Shown here one piece after another: positions 46,594-55,271 of a DNA stretch of 64,000 nt. Under the pieces are notes generated by a model. That model had not been told where the DNA came from. It did not search any database and was given only the letters and a program-made list of their open reading frames with translations. Source of the DNA: Symbiodinium microadriaticum (taxonomy: Eukaryota; Sar; Dinophyceae; Suessiales; Symbiodiniaceae); assembly GCA_001939145.1 (NCBI GenBank), contig LSRX01000054.1:12107-76106 (forward strand), written 5' to 3'. The translations under genes were made by a program, and so were the position numbers. Each line of letters starts with the position of its first letter. Position 1 is the first letter of the stretch.

Positions 46594-47071
46594 GCGTGGA
46601 TAGACAAACCTGCAGCAATGTCCGTCATCTCAGAACTTAAACTTCACTTGACTCACATCCAATCCTGCGATATTTCTGGCCAGGCCTTGGAGCCGGCGGC
46701 TGCTCCCGCCATGCCTGAGGCCTGTTCCAGACCTTTGAGACCCAGCAGACTGTCAGGTCATTTCGCAGTGGATGCCGGTGCATTCACAGCTGTGACAGCA
46801 TGCTAGAGTGGTAGCTCCGAATGCGATGTTTTGCGTGGATAGACAAACCTGCAGCAATGTCCGTCATCTCAGAACTTAAACTTCACTTGACTCACATCCA
46901 ATCCTGCGATATTTCTGGCCAGGCCTTGGAGCCGGCGGCTGCTGCCGCCATGCCTGAGGCCTGTTCCAGACCTTTGAGACCCAGCAGACTGTCAGGTCAT
47001 TTCGCAGTGGATGCCGGTGCATTCACAGCTGTGACAGCATGCTAGAGTGGTAGCTCCGAATGCGATGTTTT
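46594..47071. repeat. 239-bp tandem duplication, nearly identical
   Basis: Two units begin GCGTGGATAGACAAACCTGC at 46594 and 46833 and differ by about one base (GCTCCCGCC versus GCTGCCGCC). The unit contains CTGCGATATTTCTGGCCAGG, also present diverged at 37085. The + frame in each reads SCDISGQALEPAAA and stops at the end of the unit. Confidence 0.9.
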
Positions 47072-47333
47072 GCGCTGGTGCTTAACTGGAGGGGCAATGA
47101 GGGCACATTGGATGCCCGCAAGAGCTGCAAGTCGCAAGTGCGAGGTTTCGGATTTTTCCTGCATCTCACGTATCGCATAGTACAATTTAGTACAGTAACG
47201 TATAGTACACCATAGCACTGCAACTGCGGGGTAATACAAAACTACAGGAAGGAGTGTATTGATGAACAATGCCACTTCACCATCGCACGTAGCCTCATCT
47301 ATATACCTGTTCTGGTACAGTACAGTTAATATA

Positions 47334-47420
47334 GTCCAGTCCAGTCCAGTCCAGTCCAGTCCAGTCCAGTCCAGTCCAGTCCAGTCCAGTCCAGTACAGT
47401 ACAGTACAGTACAGTACAGT
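47334..47420. repeat. (CCAGT)n then (ACAGT)n pentamer satellite
   Basis: About 12 copies of CCAGT change abruptly to about five of ACAGT. Confidence 0.95.
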
Positions 47421-47997
47421 AATGTGTAGGCTGTGTAGGTGTACGAGGTGGACTCCTCGGAGATGAAATAGAATTAGATCAGATCATTTTATGGTTTTCT
47501 CGGTATTCAGTAGGACAAGATTTGATGTGGAATCCGGAGACAGTGGCGGCATAGTGGCAAAGAGAATGCTGCGATGCAGGTTTTGCCAGATGATCGTGAA
47601 CCAGAGCAGGAGGCGCACGATTGGCCCAGGGTGTCGACACCGTGAGCCAAGCATGTTGGCAGGAAGATGTGATCGTTGAACAGGACGAGCGGTCGGAGTG
47701 CTCTCTTGGGCCTCAGCAGGCGAAAGCCTCGATTGTGTTAGATTTTCATGTTTTTTGTTTGTCAAATGTAGGATGAATCAGGAATCAAACGTCTGGACTC
47801 TTTAGGATTGCGGGGCACGGATTTGCAAAACTTAATTCTCCGCAAACAACGCGCAGCAGGTTTGCCCTTCCGGGTCCTCGAGCCTTGCCGCTGACGGGCG
47901 TGGGGATCTTCAGGACCATTTTGTGCCGCAGCGGAAGGTCAAGGGCAGTTGGGAGCATCATTGTCATAACAGTTCCACTACGGCCTCTCTTGCACAG

Positions 47998-49587
47998 GTG
48001 TTCAAATCACATGAAAAGGTTGTTTCTGTCTTCGAGATTGTCTGAAGGAGGATCGCGGCTTCGAGGATGTTTGGGCGGAATACTCAAAGGCGCCTGGACG
48101 GATGATTGCAGTCGATTTACAGGCGAGGGTGTTCCTGTCTTTCTTTATTGGGCAGGAAAGCAAAAGCAGCAAAGAAAAAAAGGAGACTTCCGACGTCCCT
48201 TGCAAGCTGCAAGTGTTCCCTTTTTTTGGGTGCTGCAGGATCACGACAGATCCAAAGAAAAAAAGGCCGGATTTCGCCATGTCTTGCGTCCAACATCGTG
48301 TTGTATGCTTGTGCTGTCTTTTGCAGGACAACAAAGCTGGCCAAACGCACAAGGACAGATGTCCGCTGAAGGAATACCTTTTGTTTGGCTGTTCAAGTTT
48401 GTATTTGCTGCAGGATAAGAACAGAGCAGCAAAAAGATTGGCATGTCATGACACTGCTTTGGTGTGACAAAATATGAAGCGTGATTGCCTCCACTTGCAG
48501 GACAAGAAAGACAAGAAAGCCAAGAAGCGTGAGGAAAAAACCAAGAAGCGTGACAAGGATCGCACATGCTTTTTGCATGAACATGATGAACAGAAATTTC
48601 TGGTCATTGCCTTGTGTTGCAGGCCCAGGAGAACTATTCACATTCCCTGTTGTTTGTTGACCGTATATATCCAGCCTGATCAGATCAGATCAGAGAAATG
48701 CTGCAACTGTGACACAGGACAAGCGCGACAAAAAGGCGAAGAAGCCTGAGAAGGACCCCGCATGCATTCCGCATGACCATGATGAACAGGACTTGCTGGT
48801 CGTTGCCTTCTGTTGCAGGCAAAGACTGGTCGGAAAACCATTCACGGTCGCCATCGTTTGTTGCAGCAAAAGCATCAGCGTATAGATCCCGCCTGATCAG
48901 ATCAGATCAGAAAATGCTGTTTGTCTGTGTTGCAAGTTAGCGTCAAACTGTGACGCAGGACACGGGCAGAGCCTCAGAGAGGAACTTGCAGCTCGTGGTA
49001 GCAAAACAGGAGCTTCTCACATTGCTTGCTGTCCGTTGCAGCAAAACCATCAGCGTTTTGATCAGAGCAGATCAGATCAGATCAGAAAAACGCGATTGTT
49101 TATTCGTTGCTGGACAAAGTTGCATGGCAGCAAAAGCATCAGCGCATAGATCAGAGTAGATTAGATCGGATCAGATACATACTGTTTTTGTTCCATCTGG
49201 ATGTTCCAGTCAGACTGAGACGCCGTCTTCGCGAGACTGCAGCCGAATGCGGTGATCGACCTCGACAACGATCCAGCTGACACTGACAAGGCGGCCATTG
49301 TCAGCTGGTGCAAAGGCCTCAAGCCGCACGAGAATGCCGAACCCGTTCGAGATGGTCAGTGGCGGTGCGCCACCTGCGGCTGGACAGGCACTAAGCGCCG
49401 TAGCCTTTGCGCCGCTCGGCGAGCAGCAAGCAGGCTGCTTTTGGAATTGAGTTTGCGGGCTGATCTTTGCCTGAATGTCGAGGTTCTGCAGATGACACTT
49501 GCTCAACGGCTGAGCGTCGGCGAGATACGCAAGTCGCAGCTGGAAGCCCGCGACAGGGCTTTCGCTATCGTGAAGCCTTTGCTGTGA
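47998..49587 (+). CDS. Lysine-rich multi-exon gene with Cys-x-x-Cys C-terminal domain, unrecognised
   Basis: After an AG acceptor at 47997 the frame reads VFKSHEKVVSVFEI. In another frame, 48049-48122 reads EDRGFEDVWAEYSKAPGRMI and AVDLQ, which is strongly protein-like. A row of small lysine-rich exon-like segments follows at 48156, 48239, 48327, 48414, 48501 and 48718. The 3' part, about 49240-49587, encodes VIDLDNDPADTDKAAIVSWC, then a likely zinc-ribbon-type WRCATCGWTG, then a helical segment (VLQMTLAQRLSVGEIRKSQL) to TGA. GATCA arrays lie before several acceptors. The junction between the first two segments is not explained by a normal intron, so one may be an artefact. No family recognised. 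The minus-strand frame at 49210-49662 is taken as a shadow. Confidence 0.45.
48156..48760 (+). repeat. Periodic lysine-rich exon-intron-like units
   Basis: Each unit is a pyrimidine-rich stretch ending TGCAG (or GGCAG/ACAG), then GA(A/C/T) and lysine codons. Exon-like starts are 48156, 48239, 48327, 48414 and 48501 (83, 88, 87 and 87 apart), then 48718. All can be read in phase 0 and can end at a GT, GC or GA donor: for example ESKSSKEKKETSD before GT, DHDRSKEKK before GC, DKNRAAKRL before GC, DKRDKKAKKPEK before GA. The 48501 and 48718 units also share the downstream ACATGATGAACAG-type flank. Confidence 0.6.
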
Positions 49588-49782
49588 CTTGGCTTGCAAG
49601 TTGTGCAGAAGCTGCGGTTCCAAAACTGTCCTGTTCCTGGGCCTGGGTCTGTCGCATATCATGTCACTCCCAGGACAAGCTGACTGGACTGACGTGAGCT
49701 GCTCATACCGCGTGCAGATGCAAAGACGAGAAGCTTCTTCAGATCAGATCGGCTCACTTCAGATCAGTTTGTTCTCAGTTTG

Positions 49783-49869
49783 TTTGGTGCGCACCAAAGC
49801 TCTTGGTGCGCAATCTGTCCTTTTTGGTGCGTGTACCTGCTTTTTTGGTGCGCGATAATTTTTGCGACC
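49783..49869. repeat. TTGGTGCG repeats with a 16-bp perfect palindrome
   Basis: TTTGGTGCGCACCAAA at 49783-49798 is a perfect palindrome. TTGGTGCG then recurs at about 49803, 49826 and 49847 until the N gap, each after a T-rich stretch. The array probably continues into the gap. Confidence 0.75.
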
Positions 49870-50691
49870 NNNNNNNNNNNNNNNNNNNNNNNNNNNNNNN
49901 NNNNNNNNNNNNNNNNNNNNNNNNNNNNNNNNNNNNNNNNNNNNNNNNNNNNNNNNNNNNNNNNNNNNNNNNNNNNNNNNNNNNNNNNNNNNNNNNNNNN
50001 NNNNNNNNNNNNNNNNNNNNNNNNNNNNNNNNNNNNNNNNNNNNNNNNNNNNNNNNNNNNNNNNNNNNNNNNNNNNNNNNNNNNNNNNNNNNNNNNNNNN
50101 NNNNNNNNNNNNNNNNNNNNNNNNNNNNNNNNNNNNNNNNNNNNNNNNNNNNNNNNNNNNNNNNNNNNNNNNNNNNNNNNNNNNNNNNNNNNNNNNNNNN
50201 NNNNNNNNNNNNNNNNNNNNNNNNNNNNNNNNNNNNNNNNNNNNNNNNNNNNNNNNNNNNNNNNNNNNNNNNNNNNNNNNNNNNNNNNNNNNNNNNNNNN
50301 NNNNNNNNNNNNNNNNNNNNNNNNNNNNNNNNNNNNNNNNNNNNNNNNNNNNNNNNNNNNNNNNNNNNNNNNNNNNNNNNNNNNNNNNNNNNNNNNNNNN
50401 NNNNNNNNNNNNNNNNNNNNNNNNNNNNNNNNNNNNNNNNNNNNNNNNNNNNNNNNNNNNNNNNNNNNNNNNNNNNNNNNNNNNNNNNNNNNNNNNNNNN
50501 NNNNNNNNNNNNNNNNNNNNNNNNNNNNNNNNNNNNNNNNNNNNNNNNNNNNNNNNNNNNNNNNNNNNNNNNNNNNNNNNNNNNNNNNNNNNNNNNNNNN
50601 NNNNNNNNNNNNNNNNNNNNNNNNNNNNNNNNNNNNNNNNNNNNNNNNNNNNNNNNNNNNNNNNNNNNNNNNNNNNNNNNNNNNNNNNNNN
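49870..50691. other. Assembly gap of 822 N
   Basis: The gap is flanked by TTGGTGCG repeats on the left and CACACACCC repeats on the right, so a repeat-caused break is likely. Frames crossing it are meaningless. Confidence 0.98.
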
Positions 50692-50800
50692 CACACACCC
50701 CACACACCCCACACACCCCACACACCCCACACATCCCACACACCCACCCACACCCACCCACACACACAGACACACACACACACACACACACACACACATT
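50692..50800. repeat. (CACACACCC)n and (CA)n repeat
   Basis: Decamer-like CACACCCCA units pass into a plain CA run. Confidence 0.95.
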
Positions 50801-51919
50801 TGAAAAGACACGCATTCTCGGTTGGATTTAGTTAAGCAGTGGTGAATGAAGTTGGCAATGGTGATGATAACGAAAAATGAGATGAAGTTTTTGGTGCCAT
50901 GTATGCCAGACCGACAAAATGGCGTACGAAAACAAGTGAGATGATTTGTGAGGGTGTGGCGCACAGACACCGGGAATGGCACAGCACGAAGTGAGATGGA
51001 GATGAACATGAAGATGAGTGTATCTCCCAGCTGCCTGCGCTGGGGGCGGCGGATACAGGCAGGTACGTTTGCACGGGTTGGGGAGGGGGGTCTTCGTTGA
51101 CCAGGACCCCCTCCCCACCCCTCCTGGTCCCCTGCAAAAAGATGGAGAATGACCTCCCCTAGTCCATGAACGAGGACCGTTCACTCACTCACTCACCCAC
51201 ACACACACACAAACACATACACACACTGGCAGCAGCAGCAGCAGCAGCAGCAAAAGTCAAGACCCCGCCCGCCCCCCGCACCAACAGCAAAAACATGAAC
51301 AACCCGCCACCGCAGCAACAGGAACAACAAAACAGCAAAACCAAGCACCCTGCCGTGCCAACCAAACAACAATAATGATACAAGACTCTTAGCATGTGCG
51401 TATGTGTGCACACAGCAAATAAGCACGGATGCAAGGTGCCCTGCCATCTGCAGCATCTTGCATCTTGCCTGTGATGCTTCCGGCTGTGCGGGCGCTTCGC
51501 AGCAGCATCGATGTGGCTGGGCATGGAATGGACCCTGACAAGGATTGTGCTTGCTCCTGCGGAATGGTTCTCGTCCGAAGGTGAAGGCATCTCGGGGGTG
51601 CGGGACCAGTTGACGCCAAATCGCTCCGCTATAGCATTTGCAAGCATTCACCGTATCCACAAGCGTTCACAAGCATTCACAAGTGCACAAAGCTTTCGCA
51701 AAACGGTGCGAGTTTCGCATGGGTCCTGCATTTCGGCGGGCTAAGAGGAAATTTCAGCCAAGGCGCATCCAGGCGTGTCGTTGTGCGTCCTGCAGCCAAA
51801 GAACTCCTGTTGCTTGCGCTGTCGTTTCATCTCATGTCTTGGGAGAGCAACAAAAACAAGAGACCGCAGAGTGAGCCTGAAGAAATTGTCAAACAAAGAA
51901 AAAGACACGAACTTTTCAG
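50801..51919. other. Mostly non-coding
   Basis: Contains ACTC, AC and CAG microsatellites at 51181-51252. A + strand stretch at 51525-51650 (LTRIVLAPAEWFSSEGEGIS) and another at about 51860-51895 (KNKRPQSEPEEIVKQ) could be exons of the next gene. Confidence 0.3.
51181..51252. repeat. (ACTC)n, (AC)n and (CAG)n microsatellites
   Basis: Three adjacent simple runs: ACTC to about 51196, AC to about 51226, CAG 51229-51252. Confidence 0.9.
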
Positions 51920-52177
51920 ATTCTAGATTCCGGGAAAGACGATCTTTCGCAGCTTACAGAGAAGTTCGTCTTTGTGATGTCGGATCAGGCGATCCAGCAG
52001 GTGAGGTCTCAGAATTTGTTGGAACATTTCCCGAAAGTGATCACGACTCAGGTGTTTGCCGTGGCAAGCATCTCAACCCTGGCATGGAAGAAAGGCGTGG
52101 TGAATCTGGCACGGGCAGAGACATGCCATGCGATTTATGGCCAGCTGCCTTTGTGTTGTGTGCAGGACAGAGCCTAG
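51920..52177 (+). CDS. Terminal exon of an unrecognised gene
   Basis: After an ACTTTTCAG acceptor the frame stays open for 85 codons to TAG: ILDSGKDDLSQLTEKFVFVM, then SDQAIQQVRSQNLLEHFPKV and a segment of small hydrophobic residues (VFAVASISTLAWKKGVVNLA), ending CCVQDRA. It is strongly protein-like and all in one frame. It may follow the Lys/Glu-rich stretch at about 51860-51895. No family recognised; the gene may be longer to the left. Confidence 0.45.
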   Translation: MLDSGKDDLSQLTEKFVFVMSDQAIQQVRSQNLLEHFPKVITTQVFAVASISTLAWKKGVVNLARAETCHAIYGQLPLCCVQDRA

Positions 52178-53482
52178 CAGCCGGTCTGAATGCACGCCAC
52201 CGTCTCGAGCCGGTATCACAAGCACACAGTTGAGTCCCTAAGTCGAGCATTCAGGAGGCGAGGATGATGTTGTCAGTTAGTTAGAGCGAGCCGATGCAGG
52301 GCGGGCCTTCTGTCATCTCCTTTGCTCGGCTACCGTCAGTGCGGTCAGGAAAAGGTGCGTGCTAGACAGCCGGGAGGTCTAGATACGGAATTCTTTTGGA
52401 TGCCCCTCTGGGCCCAGGTTCCCCAATGATGGAGAGCCAGTTTACCCAGGCGCCGCCGAACAAGGCGGGGTGCCTCGAAAGCGTCCTAAGATGCAATTAG
52501 TTGTGTTGCCAAAATAATCTGTCGTGTGCCTGATGAGATGAGCTGCATCAGGCCATGCAAATCAAGAGTCCCACGCCGCGCGCTCAGCCATAGTCTCTCT
52601 TTGAAAGACGGGGTTAGAATCTTTGACAAGCTCCAGACGCCCGCATGGCAGGCTCAAATATTTACAGTAGTTATCCTCTTTGATTGGCCTTCTGTTCTCC
52701 CCTAGTTTGTTTGAACGGTGGTGAAATATCATTCAATGCAAACCGGTTCAACACAAGGCCGCGTGCAAGCTAGTTCAGGACGGGTGAAGTGCTGAACCCG
52801 GAGACGCTGAAGCGCCAGACATCGCAAGCAAGCCCACATCTCAGGAGACGACAATGCTTGAAGATCTTCCTCTCTTGCTCTCTTAATATTTCATGCGGTT
52901 TCCGGGCTTCAGGGATCTCCGTAACTGGTGCAGAATGCCATTGGCATGCACTCCTCACGGTTTTATCCCGAGCATGTGCCCCTGCCCAGGAGCGAAGCAC
53001 AGAGATTTGCAGAAAGACATTTTTTCGTGCCTCTCCTGCCTGTGCAAGGTGAACAAAATCATTCTCCTCAAGGCTGGCTGCGCTACAGCTGCGCTAGATG
53101 TTCTGTGATGTGACTTGAGAGAAGCGTTTTTTTGCAGGAGATGGCTCAGATGTGCAGGAGTCTGCAACGAAGACTGCGACAGCGGCCAAGGATTGCCTCT
53201 CAGTGCGGACAAACTGGACGGCAGGTAGTCATTGACACCCCGCGCAGTAGCAGCTGGTGGAGGGAAATCATGCTTTTGTATGCTTCAATGGCATAAGCTC
53301 ATTCCAAATGGATAAGTCGAGGTGAAGGCGTTTGATGCACGAGCTCGTGCAGAATTCAGAGCTACCGCAGCATTGGCTTCGAGTCGACTGCCGTTGGCTC
53401 GGATGTCGTAGCAAGTGCCAAGTATTCCAAGCAGGAAACGACCAAGTCAATACCAAAGGCGCTCCATGAAGCTTCGCCCAGA
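52178..53482. other. Intergenic, nothing supportable
   Basis: Frames on both strands at 52770-53212 mirror each other. No domain, RNA gene or clear repeat was found. Confidence 0.35.
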
Positions 53483-53915
53483 TCACTCGACCTTCAGCGC
53501 TTTAAACGTCGGGCACTTGTTGTCTTTTTCGCGCTGTTCGGCTTCCATGTAGGTCACGCCTGAGGTGGACACCCTGCCTAGCAAGCCAAAGAGCTCGCCC
53601 TTGGCTTCCACTTGCGAAGGCACCTCTGCACTGCGACCTCTCTCCATGTCTTCTGCCTGAGCTCTCCTTGGCCCACGAGAGCGGCACCTCCATGACCACA
53701 CAAGTGACATGACTCAGCGTAGAGGTTGTGTTCCACATGCATGCCGGAAACTCGTCGGGCTCATAGCGACTCGGCACTCGCAGCGGTCTGAGATCCATAC
53801 GAGGCCGGGGCTGAACTGAGCGGCTAAAGCGTTTCATTTCTGCTTTCCGAACGGAGCGGTGCTCACAGTGACAGGAGTTTTTCTTAGCAACAATGGCCGA
53901 CGAGGACTGCATCAC
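53483..53915 (-). CDS. Minus-strand coding sequence with a frame change, unrecognised
   Basis: The minus strand reads MKRFSRSVQPRPRMDLRPLR, then PSRYEPDEFPACMWNTTSTL and VVMEVPLSWAKE. It then moves to the next frame, reading AEDMERGRSAEVPSQVEAKG, LFGLLGRVSTSGVTYMEAEQ and CPTFKALKVE to a stop at 53483. Both halves are strongly protein-like and touch near 53660-53680. That leaves no room for an intron, so a one-base indel or sequencing error is likely. No family recognised. It is the only convincing minus-strand coding stretch in the window. Confidence 0.45.
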
Positions 53916-54469
53916 TCCAGCAATGCAGACTTAGTGTGGGACCTCTCCTTTCGTGCAGAGATCGCTGAATGCCATCACTTCGGGCAGTTGTCCGTGGCTG
54001 TGGCAGTGCCTGTGTGGGACCTGTCCCCTGCATGCATGCACTCATGCGCACCTGTCACGTGTGTCATTTGTGTTCAGACAGGCTGCCTTTGAGAACCACG
54101 CGAGCGACAGCTAGCAGGTAGAGCACCCGAGGCTGAACGGTAACCAAAAGGAGTAAGGTAGAGGGACAAGCAACGGACGAGCTGCCTCAGAGCGAGGCAT
54201 GCAAGCCTGGCCGCATTGAGTCGTGAAGTCTGTGTTTGTAGCCCCGCAGCAAAAAGGGACACGTTGAGGTCTCTGAGTGGGAAGGGGCCTGCATCCGTTG
54301 GAACGGACTTACAGAAAAACGCTTTCTGTTTGGGCCGGAGGGCCCTGTCATCCGCAAAAGACCAGCTTTACCCGTGGCGACATCTGCTGAATCTGGTGGT
54401 GGTCTCTGATGCCTGTTCGCGTCTTGGATTCCAGCATGGCAGACCATTGCAGAACGGCGAAGTTCACAG
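53916..54469. other. Intergenic region between opposed genes
   Basis: Likely 5' flanks of the minus-strand gene and of the UAP56 gene. GTGGGACCTCTCC and GTGGGACCTGTCC occur at about 53936 and 54014, each in a similar context. No other feature. Confidence 0.3.
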
Positions 54470-54532
54470 GATCTGCCCGACTTCGACGAGGAGGAGAACA
54501 AGAAAGAGGAGGAGAAGGCCGACGGCGGCGGA
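54470..54532 (+). CDS. Possible N-terminal acidic exon of UAP56
   Basis: After CACAG the frame reads DLPDFDEEENKKEEEKADGG. UAP56/Sub2 proteins start with a similar short acidic tail before the helicase core. The link to the next recognised exon at 55272 is not resolved; the conserved residues just before SGF were not found. Confidence 0.35.
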
Positions 54533-55271
54533 GGAAAAATAGATTTTAGGATAATTTCAGGGACTTCAGGTGAACTCCAGGCTTCATAGCGATATGGCCG
54601 TGCTTTGTCTTTCGGGCCCTCACTCGACTGGCATGGCAAGCAAATTGGGCCACAGTCTTGGATGCAGTCCCGATAATTACGCCGTCTACCGATGCTTGGG
54701 TCAGAGATGACCTTCACAGGGAGGCCTCCACAATCTCTTCACCTGCCGACTCGGTTTGCCGTGTTTTCTGCAGTGGCATAACTCCCGCACGTGGACTTCG
54801 GAGAAATTGATTCTAGTTGCGCTCCAGGTCCTTCCAAGGGTTCATTTCCGAATCCTACGTTTTCTGATGCAACACATGGAAGCTTGGCAAACTTGGCCAA
54901 AAACCTTGAGGCGAGGATTTGGAATCGCTTTTTACTCGCCGGGCGCATTGCCAGATCCTGCTGAAATCGTGGGAAACAGTTCGCGGCGTCCAAGTTATGA
55001 ATCTGCGAAGCTGAAGGGTTCTCTTGCTGCACGGAATCGCAACCGAAGTGGGGATATAACCTCGCATGGGATGTGATGTCGGGATCGTGTCCCAGCATAG
55101 CCGTCAAGAGAAGTTTCATGGTCTACGCCTTAGGTTCGAGGTGCTCTCGTGCTCCTGCAATCTCTGAGCAGGCCAATGGAGATGCCAAAAAGGCTTCGGC
55201 GGCTGGAATGCACGCGCGCAGCTCTCAGTATTCCTTGCTTGGTATTTCTGCAGTTGCGCTGCAAAGTCGAG

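Larger units (their letters stand above)
37030..49780. repeat. Dispersed GATCA/GTTCA pentamer arrays
   Basis: Short runs built from GATCA, with GTTCA variants, recur at more than 20 places, for example 37335, 37575, 39250, 39870 (as GATCT), 41050, 42058, 43205, 43987, 44111, 44226, 45385, 46340, 46430, 47478, 48680, 48895, 49065, 49150 and 49740. They are almost absent elsewhere in the window. Several lie inside inferred introns 10-50 bases before the 3' splice site. Confidence 0.85.

Noticed and set aside
49210-49662. 150-codon minus-strand frame
   Set aside because: The + frame ending at 49587 has a Cys-x-x-Cys motif and charged helices in keeping with its neighbours; the minus frame looks like its shadow.
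37030-49780. GATCA arrays considered as a CRISPR array
   Set aside because: No constant repeat length or unique spacers of even size, and the sequence is clearly eukaryotic.
49759-51009. Very long frames across 49870-50691
   Set aside because: They consist of the N gap; nothing can be read there.
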